A DNA stretch of 64,000 bases, taken from assembly GCF_033115175.1 (NCBI RefSeq), contig NC_084840.1, positions 75,965,179 to 76,029,178 on the forward strand, given 5' to 3'. Of this stretch, positions 46,146 through 58,200 are shown one piece after another. This DNA is from Lepus europaeus. Taxonomy: Eukaryota; Chordata; Mammalia; Lagomorpha; Leporidae. The notes below the pieces were generated by a model. That model made no database searches and had not been told where the DNA came from. It saw only the letters and a list, made by a program, of their open reading frames with translations. Position 1 is the first letter of the stretch; every line of letters starts with the position of its first letter. The position numbers and the translations under genes are program-made.

Positions 46146-46785
46146 CTGAAGGGCTGATGGAAGTGACTTCCGTGACATCAGGATTAAGTCATCCCCAGCA
46201 GCAAAGGGCAGCCCACCTGGCTTCCTGCCATGTCTCTCACTTCTTTTACTAACTTTTCTCAGTCCTGGATCTATATCCCCCACTTCATCAATGCCCAAAG
46301 CGTCCCTTTTGTGAATGTTCCAGAGGAACCTGGCCCTTGCAGATGGCTGACTATGATACCTCCCATGCTCTCAGTCAGATCCACAGCCTCTTCCCATGGC
46401 TGCCCGGCTCAGGAAGCCCCCAGAGAGGATCGGACACCTCCACCACAGGGCTGGGCACTGAAGCCCCCAAGGAGGACCACCCAGACCTTGCTGCAGGACC
46501 TAACGCACACCCAGAACCCTAGCTGCAGGGCAGCCTGGGGAAGTCAGGCACACAGCTCACCAGCCAGCACAGTACAAGCTGATCCAACCCACAGAACAGT
46601 AGTTTCAAAACTGTAGGTTACAGCCCATTAGTGGCCTTGAAATCAATTTACTGGAACATGACCAGAAATTTTTTCACTGAAATGGAAACAGACAAGAAAG
46701 TATCAGAATGTACTGTAAGCATTGTTTCACGAAACGTTCTGTGCAAGCATCAAGCCAGCACTATGAAATAAGAATTTCTGGGGCA
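46146..46785. other. Unassigned intronic sequence
   Basis: A 128-codon plus frame (46230-46616) shows no recognised domain. Confidence 0.4.
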
Positions 46786-47113
46786 TTTTTTAAAAAAGGG
46801 TTATTCATTTATTTGAAAATCAGAGTAAGATAAAGAGACAGAGAGAAAGAGCGATCTCCGTCTGCTGGCTCTCTTCCCGAATGCATACATACAGGGCTGA
46901 GTCAGGCTAGAGCCAAGAGCCAAGAGCCAGGAACTCCATCCTGTTTCCCATGTGGATAGTAGGAGCCCAAGAACTTGAGCCATTAGCTGCTGCCTCCCAG
47001 GTGCATTAGCAGGGAACTGCACTGGAATCAGAAGGACCCCATCCCAGGTACTCTGACATGGAAGAGGTGTGTCCCAATCAGAGGCTTAACCCACTACACC
47101 ACAATGTCCACCC
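46786..47113 (-). mobile_element. Older CSINE, reverse
   Basis: ATTCATTTATTTGAAAATCA to GAGGCTTAACCCACTACACC. AGAGCCA is repeated three times near 46912-46937. Confidence 0.88.
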
Positions 47114-47151
47114 TGGCATCAATTTTTTTTAAAGATCCCCAGATAATTCTC

Positions 47152-47482
47152 TTTTTTTCCTTAAGATTTATTTATTTATTTGAGAGGTAGAATTACAAAG
47201 AGAGGGATAGACAGAGAGAGAGGTCTTTCATCTGCTGATTCACTCCCCAAATGGCGACAACAGCCAGAACTGTACCGATCCGAAGCCAGGAGCCAGGTGC
47301 TTCTTCCTTGTCTCCCATGCAGGTGCAGGGGCCCAAGGAGTTGGGCCATCCTCCACTGCTTTCCCAGGCCTTAGCAGAGAGCTGGACTGGAAGAGGAGCA
47401 ACTGGGACACGACCTGGCACCCACATGGGATATGCCAGCACTGCAGGCAGAGGCTTCGCCCACGACCCAACAATGTCAGCCC
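47152..47482 (-). mobile_element. CSINE, reverse
   Basis: AAGATTTATTTATTTATTTG to CTTCGCCCACGACCCAACAA, reverse. Confidence 0.92.
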
Positions 47483-47980
47483 TATAAGCTCCCCAGTTAA
47501 TTCTAAATGTGTGGCCAGGAACAAGAGCCACGGAAGTCTGATTCAGTCCTACAGAGAAACCATGCCTCTGTCCTCATGGCTCCAAGTAAGCAACTGGCTG
47601 CCCTCACCATCACACAGCCACCATGCTAAGGGCCAGCGTTTCCCCAGCCCAGACCTTTCTCCCTCTTCCTGTTTCTAAGTCTATGCTTTCTGGGGACCTC
47701 CCCAACTTCCTGCCCCCCACCCACTGACTGACTAGACCTTTGTCTCACAAGTGTGGCTGGACAGGCCTCCAGGATGGCACAAGCAGCTCTAGGAGGTTTG
47801 CAGAACACAGCCACCAGAGGTCAGCATCTCAAGCAGACAATCCAAGCACCAAACCAGTTCCACCCTAGGACAGGGCACAGGTGTCACCTAAGAGCACCAG
47901 CAGCCCTCAGTGTCCCTGCACATCAGACAGGAGAGCCAGAGCAAGGGACCCACCACCTCTGAAAAAACCTACTAACTACT
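47483..47980. other. Unassigned intronic sequence
   Basis: Short frames only; no repeat recognised. Confidence 0.4.
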
Positions 47981-48186
47981 CATGTGGCCGAGGGCAGGAG
48001 CATGAGTGGCTGTTAAAACACAAGTGGCCAGAACAGCATGAGAGACCCAGATGGAGTTTCAGGCTGCTGGCTTCAGCCTAGCCCAGCCCTGGCCATTGCA
48101 GTCATCTGGGGAGTGCCCTGTGGATGGAAGATATTTCTCTCTGTGTTTCTGTCTCCCCCCCACCCCGCCCTGTAACTCCGCTTATC
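47981..48186 (+). mobile_element. Older CSINE, 5' half eroded
   Basis: GAGAGACCCAGATGGAGTTT, CCCAGCCCTGGCCATTGCAG and GGGGAGTGCCCTGTGGATGG are clear from 48036 on. The 5' part (GAGTGGCTGTTAAAACAC) is only suggestive. Confidence 0.7.
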
Positions 48187-48199
48187 AAATGAAAAATAA

Positions 48200-48519
48200 G
48201 GGGCCGGCACCATGGCGCACTTCATTAATCCTCTGCCTGCAGCACCGGCATCCTATATGGGTGCCGATTCTAGTCCCAGTTGCTCCTCTTCCAGTCCAGC
48301 TCTCTGCTATGGCCTGGGAAGGCAGTGGAGGATGGCCCAACTGCTTGGGCCCCTGCACCCCCATGGGAGACCAGGAAGAAGCACCTGGCTCCTGGCTTCG
48401 GATCAGCGCAGCTCAAGCCGCAACGGGGAGTGAACCAACGGAAGGAAGACCTTTATCTCTATCTCTCTCGCTGTCTGTAACTCTACCTGTCAAATAAATA
48501 AATAAAAATCTTTTTAAAA
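48200..48519 (+). mobile_element. CSINE, intermediate subfamily
   Basis: GGGGCCGGCACCATGGCGCA head, CTGCCTGCAGCACCGG, yet an AAATAAATAAATAAAAATC tail. Flanked by AAATGAAAAATAA at 48187-48199 and 48520-48532. Confidence 0.93.
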
Positions 48520-48567
48520 AAATGAAAAATAAAATAATAAAAAAGGCACACACACACACACACACAC

Positions 48568-48900
48568 GGGGCCGGCGCTGTGGTGCAGCAGGTTAACGCC
48601 CTGGCCTGAAGCACCAGCATCCCATATGAGTGCCGGTTCAGGACCCGGCTGCTCCACTTCTGATCCAGCTGCTATGGTCTGCGAAAGCAGTAGAAGATGG
48701 CCCAAGTGCTTAGGCCCCAGAACCTGCGTGGGAAACCCGGAGGAAGTTCCTGGCTCCTGGCTTTGGATCGGCACAGCTAATGGCCAATTGGGGAGTGAAC
48801 CATCGGATGGAAGACTTCTTTGTCTCTCTCTCTCTGCCTCTCCTCTCCCTCTGTGTAACTCTGACTTTCAAATAAATAGATAAATCTTTTTTTAAAAAAA
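48568..48900 (+). mobile_element. CSINE inserted in a (CA)n tract
   Basis: GGGGCCGGCGCTGTGGTGCA head to TCAAATAAATAGATAAATC. ACACACACAC-type sequence flanks both sides (48547-48567 and 48902-48919), so the target duplication is part of a microsatellite. Confidence 0.94.
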
Positions 48901-48919
48901 GACACACACACACAAACAC

Positions 48920-49752
48920 AGATGGGGGACAGGTATCTGCCACACTGTCATTTCAGGATCTCGTCTGCAGCAGCATCTAGAGAGGCTGCTCGTGGAAGTG
49001 GCTGACCGACCAAACCCTTCTCTTCAGATGTCCCATGGCTGCCCTTCCCAGGGCTTGGGACATCCCTGTGGAACCAGGCCCCCTTGCTCTGTCCAGGAGC
49101 TGCACACATTTTGGGGGTACTGGAAGGGGCAAACCAAAGCTGCTTGTCCTTTGTGCCCTCTCACTGGTGACCCCGCCACTGCCCTCATCACCCAGGAGGA
49201 AACCTGGGCCTAGGCCTCTAGGCCATGACAATATGCGCCATTGTCTTTTGCATTTCCCACGCTAGCTACAATTGAATGTATTCACACACACACACACACA
49301 CACACAAACCCCAGGATATGCAGCTTCTGAAATGAGTGAATTCAGTCTCTTCCTCCACCGCCTGTGACCCTGCATGGTCATTCTGTCCGGGAGCACAGCA
49401 GCAAGGAGCTGCTGGTAGAGGACGCAGGTTCCGGGGAGGTGATCAGAGGAGCCTTTGCCCTGGAGCCACCTGGAGGAACGTCCTGTCTGTGATTAGGTCA
49501 GCCTGACATCTGAGACACAGTGTTCCGGGCTGGCCCAGCGAGATAAAGGGAAGGCCTGCAGCCGCGGAGCCTGGGTCCCGGCACTGGCATCCTTTTCACA
49601 TACTCTGCAGTCCTCGACTCAAAGCTGATGGAGCACAGAGACCAAAGAACACGGAGTTCTCTGCATGGGCCACTTGTCTGAGAACTTGGCTGGCAGATGC
49701 CAGGCCAGGGTGCCCACGACAAAGGTACAGACAGAATTCTAATGAGGTACAA
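48920..49752. other. Unassigned sequence with (CA)n
   Basis: (CA)12 at 49283-49306; otherwise no recognised repeat. A 152-codon minus frame (49498-49956) is partly SINE. Confidence 0.45.
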
Positions 49753-50032
49753 GGGGGTTAGCTGGCACTTGACACAATGGCATCCCATACTGGAGGGCTG
49801 GTTCAAGTCCCAGCTGCTCTGCTTCTGATCCAGCCAGTGTGCCTGGAGAGGCAGCAGAACATGGCCCAAGTGCTTGGGCCCCTGCCATCCATGTGGGAGA
49901 CCCAGATGCAGCTCCTGGCTCCTGACATCAAAATGGCCCAGTTCAGGCTGTTGCATCTCTCTCTCTCTCCCTCTCTCTCACTCTCTCTGATGCTCTGGCT
50001 TTCAAGTAAATTTTTAAACTTTGGAAAAAAAA
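49753..50032 (+). mobile_element. CSINE with shortened head
   Basis: GGTTAGCTGGCACTTGACAC head missing part of the A-to-B-box region, GGTTCAAGTCCCAGCTGCTC, then the TTTCAAGTAAATTTTTAAAC end. Confidence 0.9.
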
Positions 50033-50938
50033 TTCCCTTTGCCTCCTGCAGCTGACTTAGCAGTAAAGCTTGGGAGGCAGGAGGCTCTGTGTACACAACA
50101 AGTCCAAGCAACCGGGAAGCATCAATCTCAGAATCTGAGCTGGAGGGAACTTCAGCTCACTGAGCAAATGGGTAAACAGAGGTCAGTGATCTTAAGTGGC
50201 TTCCGTGAGATCAGGCAGCCTGTGCCTGCCACAGGAGGACCTGTGTTTCCTAGCTCCCAGGTCACTGTTGTCGCCCTGATACCATGGCATCTACATACAC
50301 ATTCGCTTCCTCCAAAGAGGTGTGTCCCAGCACTCCCCGGATGCTTCCAGAACCGTGCCCTGGCCACCAACGATTAGTGCATACCTACAGGCTGACTGAC
50401 CTGTGAACACGACTGCAGGCTGTGGAATCAGACAGTGGTCTCTACATCACCCAGGGGCCCCTGTGTTGGAGGCAGGGGAGGAGACCAATGTTGAAAAAAA
50501 AAAAAAAATCCTGAATCCCACGTAACGACAGACTACAAATCCTACAGAACAGCAGGCAAGGCTGTAGGGAGCAGGGAGGGGAATGCGTCCTCACTTCCCA
50601 CTGCTCCCCACTGTCCAGGCCCCTCCTCCTGCTTTTCCTATGCTTCTCCTGTGACTTTTATGCCTTCTCTCCCACATTCATTTTATCCAGGTTCATCTCC
50701 ACAGAGACACTGGGAAGGACAGGAAGACACTGTGAGACTGGGCTTCCGGCCTCCAGGGGCGTCGGGGGCAGACATCCATAGGAAGGATGTCATCTCTGTG
50801 CTCAGTCCTAGGACAGACAGGAAGACACAGGTCACGCCCCGGGGAACTCCCAGTGGCCTGTGAAGTTAAAGGACAGACTCAGAGTTCACAGCAGGGAGAA
50901 AGGAGTGGGATGCACGCGTGGGAATCTGCAAAAATCCA
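50033..50938. other. Unassigned intronic sequence
   Basis: A15 run near 50,495-50,509. No repeat or exon identified. Confidence 0.4.
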
Positions 50939-50945
50939 CAATTCC

Positions 50946-51286
50946 TGGGGCCCGGGTGGTGGCAGAGCAGCTTAAGCCTCTGCTGCCTGCAACCCCCAGC
51001 ATCCCACAGGAGCACTAGTTCAAGTCCTGGCTGCTCCACTTCTAATCTCACTCCCTGCTGATGCACCTGGGAAAGCAGCGGAAGATGGCCCAAGTGCTTG
51101 AGCCTCTGGAACCCATGGGAGAGATCCATATGGAGTTCCTGGCTCCTGGCTCCAGCCTGGCCTGGCCCTGGCTATTGCAGCCATTTGGAGATGAAAGATC
51201 TCTTTCTCCCTCTGTCTGTCTCTTTCTCTCTCTCTTTTGCTCTCTCTGTCCTCTGCCTTACAAATAAGTAAAAATCTTTTTAATCT
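50946..51286 (+). mobile_element. CSINE
   Basis: GGGGCCCGGGTGGTGGCAGA head to TTACAAATAAGTAAAAATC tail. AATTCCTG is duplicated on both sides. Confidence 0.92.
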
Positions 51287-51637
51287 ATAATTCCTGAGGA
51301 CTTAGGAGCAGTTAGTATTCTTAGCTTTCTATAAGCAGAAACCCCCCGAATGACCACACCCCAGCCCCAGCCTGAATTAACCATGCAGACTATGCTCATG
51401 CTTGCAGTACTAGGTTTTATTGTTGTTTTAGGACACCATTATTTCCAAAGAATTCCAAAATAGTGACAAAACTAAAAATTGGCAATGTACAGGTATTCCT
51501 TACATTTATGATGTGGTACTGTCTTTATTTAAAATTACACATTGGGGGGAAATAAGCATCACCTGTTTAGTGTTCGGGGCTCCTAACAATCTTAATTTGG
51601 CTCTGCAACTACCCATCCGAAAAGAAAATGGAATTTT

Positions 51638-51875
51638 GGGGCTGCTGCTGTGGCGCAGTGGATAAAGCCGCTACCTGAAGTGTCGGCATCCCACATGGGC
51701 AGCTCTGCTTCCGATCCAGCTCTCTGCTATGGCCTGGGAAAACAGTAGAAGATGGCCCAAATCCTTGGGTCCCTGCACCCATGTGGGAGACCTGGAGGAA
51801 GCTCCTGGCTCCTGGCTTCAGATCAGCACAGCTCTGCCCATTGTGGCCAACTGGGGAATGAATCAGCAGATGGAA

Positions 51876-51913
<38 letters not shown>

Positions 51914-51974
51914 CTTCTTCTCTCTCTGTGTAACTCTGACTTTCAAATAAATAAATAAATCCTTTTTTAAAAAC
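51638..51974 (+). mobile_element. CSINE
   Basis: GGGGCTGCTGCTGTGGCGCA head to AAATAAATAAATAAATCC tail. TGGAATTTT flanks it at 51629-51637 and 51975-51983. Confidence 0.94.
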
Positions 51975-51984
51975 TGGAATTTTT

Positions 51985-52775
51985 CACAAATTAACCAAGT
52001 ACAAGAATTTGCAAAACACTGGCTACCACCAGGGCCCCTACCTTAAAGAGCTCACAAAATTCACGTGGAGGAAGCATTCTGAGGACAAACAAGTGATAAA
52101 CCCAAAATAGGAGACAAGAGCTGCTATGCACATAAAGTAGATGGGAAAGGTGTTGGAGACGATGTGGACTTAGAAAGACACCCAAGAATGATCCAAAGCT
52201 TGCTTGCATGTATGTGTGAGTGTGATCTATCTCTCTCTCTCTCTCTCTCTCCCCCCCTCTCTCTCCCTGTGTGTGTGTGTGTGTGTACGTACTCAATGTA
52301 GCATAAAGCAAGGTATGCACTTGGAAAGGTAGAGAAGCAACAGGTGAAACAGCACACGCAGCAGAAGTCCCAATTGGCCAATGTCAGACACTTAGGAACA
52401 CTCCTGACCTAGAGAAAAATGCATCATAAAGAAGTAAAGACCAAATATTAAAAGGGCACAGCTAAGGGACAAAAGACATTGTCAGCAGGAAATCTGAGTG
52501 ATAAACTGCAGAGGGAAACCTGGAGCCAAACAGCCTCTGATCAGAGAGAGGGAGCTGGCTCAGTCTGGCTGGCAGGTGCCCTCCGAAAGCTGACGTCACT
52601 CCTTGTCCCTCCTCCTGCAGAAGCACTTTGCACTCCGTGTCAGAGGCAGTCTCTGAAATGACCAGGGAGCCCAGCGCCCACCTAGCAGGCTCAAAGTCAC
52701 CAAGTGGGAATAGAGAGACCCTAGAACCCAACCTGCTGAGGTCCTGGCACAGCACTAGAGCTCAAGAAAGGGATG
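51985..52775. other. Unassigned sequence with a (CT)n-(GT)n microsatellite
   Basis: Compound (CT)10-C7-(CT)-(GT)9 tract at 52230-52286. The rest has no recognised repeat. Confidence 0.45.
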
Positions 52776-52792
52776 AAAGAGTCTATAATGAG

Positions 52793-53080
52793 GGGCTGGC
52801 ACTGTGGCATAGTGGGTAAGGCCTCCTGTGACACTGACATCCCATGTGGGTGCCGGTTCAAGTCTTGGCTGCCCCACTTCCGATCCAGTTTTCTGCTATG
52901 GCAGTGGAAGAAGGCCCAAGTCCTTGGGCCCCTGCACCCGTGGGGGAGACTCAGAGGAGGCTCCTGGCTTCGGATCAGGGCAGCTCCGGCTATTATGGCC
53001 ATCTGGGGAGTAAACCAGTGGATGGAAGACCACTCTCTGTAACTCTGCCTTTCAAATAAATAAATAAACAGTTTTTAAAA
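52793..53080 (+). mobile_element. CSINE, first of three at one target site
   Basis: GGGCTGGCACTGTGGCATAG head to AAATAAATAAATAAACAG tail. The left flank has AAAGAGTCTATA (52776-52787) and the right flank AAAGAGTCTA (53081-53090). Confidence 0.94.
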
Positions 53081-53090
53081 AAAGAGTCTA

Positions 53091-53431
53091 GGCCGGCGCC
53101 GTGGCTCAACAGGCTAATCCTCCGCCTTGCGGCGCCGGCACACCGGGTTCTAGTCCCGGTCGGGGCACCGATCCTGTCCCGGTTGCCCCTCTTCCAGGCC
53201 AGCTCTCTGCTGTGGCCAGGGAGTGCAGTGGAGGATAGCCCAAGTGTTTGGGCTCTGCACCCCATGGGAGACCAGGAGAAGCACCTGGCTCCTGCCATCG
53301 GAACAGCGCGGTGCGCCGGCCGCAGCGCGCTACCGCGGCGGCCATTGGAGGGTGAACCAACGGCAAAAGGAAGACCTTTCTCTCTGTCTCTCTCTCTCAC
53401 TGTCCACTCTGCCTGTCAAAAAAAAAAAAAA
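53091..53431 (+). mobile_element. Young CSINE, second of three at one target site
   Basis: GGCCGGCGCCGTGGCTCAAC head, CTGCCTGTC-A(n) end. Flanked by AAAGAGTCTA (53081-53090) and AAAGAGTCTATA (53432-53443). It carries an extra GCGCGCTACCGCGGC segment shared with 35352-35706. Confidence 0.96.
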
Positions 53432-53443
53432 AAAGAGTCTATA

Positions 53444-53774
53444 GGCCAGCGCCGTGGCTTAACAGGCTAATCCTCCGCCTTGCGGCGCTGGCACACCGGG
53501 TTCTAGTCCCAGTCGGGGCGCCGGATTCTATCCCAGTTGCCCCTCTTCCAGGCCAGCTCTCTGCTATGGCCCGGGAAGGCCATGGAGGATGGCCCAAGTG
53601 CTTGGGCCCTGCACCTGCATGGGAGACCAGGAGAAGCACCTGGCTCCTGGCTTCGGATCAGCGAGATGCGCCGGCCGCAGCGGCCATTGGAGGGTGAACC
53701 AACGGCAAAAAGGAAGACCTTTCTCTCTGTCTCTCTCTCTCACTATCCAGTCTGCCTGTCAAAAAAAAAAAAAA
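53444..53774 (+). mobile_element. Young CSINE, third of three at one target site
   Basis: GGCCAGCGCCGTGGCTTAAC head, CTGCCTGTC-A(n) end. Flanked by AAAGAGTCTATA at 53432-53443 and 53775-53786. It lacks the GC-rich insertion of its neighbour, so it is not a tandem duplicate of it. Confidence 0.96.
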
Positions 53775-53786
53775 AAAGAGTCTATA

Positions 53787-54276
53787 AAGAACCCGATGCC
53801 CTCTTTGAGTCTGTCTTTTCATAATCTGCTCTTTGCTTCCTGGGGGGCAGGGGGAGGGAGAGGGGTCCCAGTTTGGGGTCCATAAAATGCTGGCCATTGA
53901 GTTCCTGCTGCAAGCAGCTGATCTACAGGAATTCCAGGAGGGCCACAACCCTTGAGATGATGTCACTTGTTTTGCTCTCATGTCCTATCAGCATCATGGA
54001 AGCCCCGTGCCCAGCAGATGACCAATTAGTGCATCATGTAGCACGGCCTTGACATGTGGATGGCCTCGTTCTCTCCCCGGGACACCCACAGAGCTTATGA
54101 CCTCAGCTTCCGTCAGCTCTGTCACTGGGACCCCTTCACCCTGCCCCCTGAAGCAAGACAGAATCTCAGTGATTTTCCTCGGCTTCTGTCTGTACACACC
54201 TCTCCGCATCGGCAGATACAGGCACCTGAATCTCTTTTTCTCCTTGTCCCTGATGTGAAAGAAGTTGCTGGCAGAC
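53787..54276. other. Unassigned intronic sequence
   Basis: Short frames only; no repeat recognised. Confidence 0.4.
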
Positions 54277-54341
54277 TTTTTTTAAAAAAGATTCTATTTG
54301 TTCATTTGAAAGGCAGAGTTACAGAGAAACAGAGGCAGAGA

Positions 54342-54373
<32 letters not shown>

Positions 54374-54631
54374 TCTTCCATCCGCTGATTCACTCCCCAG
54401 ATGGCCACAATGGTTGGAGCTGTGCTGATTCAAAGCCAGGAGCCAGGTGCTTCTTCCGGGTCTTCCACGCAGGTGCAGGGGCCGAAACACTTGGGCCATC
54501 CTCTACTGCTTTCTCAGGCAATAGCCCAGAGCTGGATTGGAAGTGGAACAGCTGGGACTCGAACTGGTGCCCATATAGAATGCCGGCACAGCAGGCAGCA
54601 GCTTTACCCACCATGTCACAGCGCTGGCCCC
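54277..54631 (-). mobile_element. CSINE, reverse, with (GA)n
   Basis: TTTGTTCATTTGAAAGGCAG to CACCATGTCACAGCGCTGGC, with a GA tract at 54336-54373. Confidence 0.93.
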
Positions 54632-54739
54632 ACTGGCACTTTGTAGAAATGTTTCTGCCTGACATGTGTTGAATCCTGTCACATCACAGCCTTGGGTCGC
54701 TCCTGGAAAGGCAGAATACAGAGGTCTGAGCCCCAGGCC

Positions 54740-54931
54740 TGTTCGTCATGGGATCTGCTGAGGAACCTTGGGCAAGTTACTGGAGTGCTCTAAGCCTCAC
54801 TCCCTTTATCTTTCAACTGGAAACAATGCCAGGTAACTCAGTCAGCTGTTGTGAGTGGAGACCAACACGTGTAAAAGCACTTTGCATGCTTTCCAGCACT
54901 CAGAAGATGCCCAATAAAGTTGAGTTTTGTT
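54740..54931 (+). mobile_element. MIR
   Basis: GGAACCTTGGGCAAGTTACT, AAGCCTCACTCCCTTTATCT, GTTGTGAGTGGAGACCAACA and ACTCAGAAGATGCCCAATAA cover most of MIR. Confidence 0.8.
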
Positions 54932-55256
54932 GGGTGGATATTTGATGCAGAAGTTAAAATGCATCTCCTCGGAGTGTCTGGGTTCAGGCCCCAGCTCCAC
55001 TTCTGATCCAGACTCCAGCATCCCGGAGTCAGTAGGTGATGGTTCGAGCAGTTAGGTCCCTGCCACCCATAGAGGAGACCCTGATGGAGTTCTAGGCTCC
55101 CAGCTTCAGTCTGGCCAACCCTTGGCTGTGGCAAGCGTTTGGCGAGTGAACCAGCAGACAGAAACTTGCTCTCTCATTCTGCCTCATCTCTCTCACCCTC
55201 TCACCCTCTCACCCAACTCCCTGTCTTCAAATAAAATGAAAATAAATTTTAAAATG
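54932..55256 (+). mobile_element. Older CSINE
   Basis: GATGCAGAAGTTAAAATGCA head, GATGGAGTTCTAGGCTCCCA body, CTTCAAATAAAATGAAAATA tail. CTCTCACC is repeated three times in the CT region. Confidence 0.85.
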
Positions 55257-58200
55257 TGTAAAAGTTAGTTTTGCTTCTTTCTGTAATTTATTATTGAAAA
55301 TTCTCAGCTGCTGCTCCTTGTGCCTTCCGAAGGTGGGGACATGCACAGGTACCCTGAACACCGTTTTTGCAGGGCGCTGGAGCGCAAGAACTCAGCCAAG
55401 ACCCCAGGCTGCAAGCAGAGCCACACCCATGTCATCATCTCCCCTGCGCTGAATGAGCCAAGTGCTTGCAGAAAAACTCCCTCCACAGCCACCCCCAGAT
55501 TTAATCACAACCCCCACCAACCAGCTTTTTTTCTAAGGAAATTCTTTTATCTCTTATGTTACGACATAACTTCTCCTTATCTTAAAACTGACTTCTCTGA
55601 CCTACTTCTTCCAGGTAGCTGGGGCCAAGGAGGCAACCCTTCCCCCAACTGCAGCCACAGTCACCCGGGAGATCAACCAGGAAGAGACGTGAGCACTGAA
55701 CGCGACACTTGCATCATCTTTCCGCTGCCCAGGGCCCAGAAAGACACTGTTACCTGCTGCTTGAGCCTCACCCTGAGCACGGGGGACATGGCACGGGTCC
55801 AGCCACCTTCATTCATTCCATGCACAACTAACCACCTAACATGTACCATCCCATGTGGTCCATGTTTGGATGGCGAGCCAGGTCTAGGTCCCACTGTGGC
55901 TCAGTTCTAACCGCCACCACAACATCAACCCTATCACAGCCTGTTGACAGTCCAGCAACATGGCCAGGGCCACGTGTCTCTCAATCCAAAGTCCAGTGTC
56001 TTCAGTTGAGGCCATCACTGCTCTGTGCCCGGTATGACTCCCCTCCCTGGCTGTTGTTGGAGAGTACAGGAGCTGAGCTCCAGAGAAGGGACCCCACATC
56101 TGTCCACCTAGTACCCCAGCATGTGCTGACACACAGAAAATGCTCACCCTGGAGAATGAGTGGAGGACATGGCATATAGTCAGTCGCTCAACTGTTCCCA
56201 AAGAGATCCAGCAGCTATCAAGTGAATTTTTTCTTATGCTTCTCATATGCAAGGCACGGGACCAGCACCAAAGATCTTTGGCTGATTCTCTGTTTTCCTA
56301 TCAGATCCAATCTCCACCCAAGAGTAAAGGCACCCGATGTTGCATCCCAGCAGGCTGATGTGTACAGACAACAGCATCAGGCTCCTGGCCCTCTGGCTGC
56401 CAATGCCAGGAGACCAGAGGGAAGGGAGAGCAAGGTGTGGGTGTTGTTTGTTCCAGGTTCCTCTCCTTGGGCTGCAAGCTGCATGCACGCCCCCAAAGGA
56501 AACCGCAGCTCTTGTCAGGCAGCACTTCCCAGCTCTGCCTCTTGACATTTTGCCCGGGCTTCAGCGTTGTCCCTTCTGGTGTTTCTACACCCTTTGTATA
56601 GAAATCTGTGTAGCAGCTCTTTTACTAAATTCTTCTCAATTTGCCCGTTACTCAAGTGCCACACGCTTCCTGGCAGAGCTCATCTGAAAGTCTCACACTC
56701 GTCAAGACAGAAACACAGCACTGGGAGGGGAACCAGCAGCCATCCTCCCCGGGCTTCTGGACCAGGGAAGAAGCCTCCTGCATCCGGCCTCACTTGACTT
56801 TTAGAGGAGGGCTGCAAAGTCTTTTCATTTCCTATTTTTTAAATTAGTTTTCAAAGAGTTGATGCATCCAGATGGTTCAAAATTCAAAAAACACAGAAGC
56901 ATACGTGCACTGCTACCTCCTCTTCTCTGAGCAGTGAAGCACAGGGTACTGTGCCCCTCACAGGTGGACCCTGTCACCTCCGGGCAGCTCCCACGGATGG
57001 GGCATCATGGCCCTGCGCCATGCCCTGGCTCCCTGTAATCCTCTCTGACTTGATTTACCTCTGAATAAGAGCTCACGACTCAATCAAACGGACAAGTTCT
57101 GCCTTCGACCCCAAGCCTGCCAGACTCCATGCACTGGCTCACAGCAAAGCTTCCTGAAAACTCAGAGAGCGCCCACTGCAAGCAAGAAGTGTTTCTCATG
57201 CCCTGGGACCTTCAGGACACAGCATCCACAGACTGCAAAGAAAACACTTTCCTCTTCATGCAGAAAGATTAAGACAACAACAACAAAGCCAAAGCTTTGG
57301 TTGGTTGCCAATCTGCAAATCTTCGTACTGTATAATATAACAATGCACTGAAATGCCCTATCATTCAGCCCAATCTTCATGTGCTAAAGAAACAATCACT
57401 TAGCTGCCCAGTTATTTAACGCCGCATTGCACTGGCCAGTACAGAGATGTCTTTACCTTCTGGGAGTCTGCCACAAGGACACAAGCAGACACAATCACTG
57501 CACGCACTGCAGTTAATGAGACAGGGTGAGGACTCAGTGTCGAGATGGCTCACACAGGCAAGGTGACCACAGTATACAGGGGGTGATGGAGGTACTGAGG
57601 ACGGGGACACTCGCTGACCGAGGGCCAGACTGATGTCATCTTCTTTCTAGCCACCCCCCCCCCCCCATCTCACATCCCCCAAAGGCAGAGAATGTCAGCC
57701 AGCTCCCTTTCCAGCCAGAAGTCGTGACAGCAACTTGTACCCTCTGTTTAGGACCAAAAGCTCATAAGGCCTCCCAGCACAGGAAGCCCTAACCCGACAA
57801 CCACTCTGAGTTACAGGGAAGAAAGGCAAGGAACACGGTGGAGGGAGCAGAGAGGGAGCCATACCCCAGGACCTGGGGAGGCCAAGCTTCCCCTCCCAGC
57901 AATGCACCCAGGGCACAGTCCTGGGTGTTGATTGACAACGGGTCACTCCCAACACAAACAGAAAATGCTCCAGTTTGAACCTAACATCTGAGTTCCTCAC
58001 TTCAGCAGTTTCCACTTCTCTCCCTGGACTCTAAGCTTTGGAGTCCCCAGGCCTCTGCCACCCTGTCTGTAAAATGGGGCACAGCGACCCTCAGGGGTGG
58101 GGAAGTGGGGATTGGGGGAGCCGCAGGCCTATCCAGGCCTCTCAGGCACTGCTGACACACCTGCTGAGAGGTCATGGTGAACCGCCCAGATGCGGGCAGG

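Noticed and set aside
45576..46616. Proline-rich frames of 128-151 codons
   Set aside because: The first two lie within an L2 3' end (TAGAATGTAAGCTCCAGAGG); the third has no domain.
53091..53774. Tandem segmental duplication of one SINE
   Set aside because: The two copies differ by the GC-rich insertion and several scattered changes, and each has its own target copy, so serial insertion fits better.
55320..55910. 196-codon plus-strand open frame starting at an apparent initiator
   Set aside because: No recognisable domain, no codon pattern or splice context. It lies in GC-moderate intronic sequence where chance frames of this size occur.
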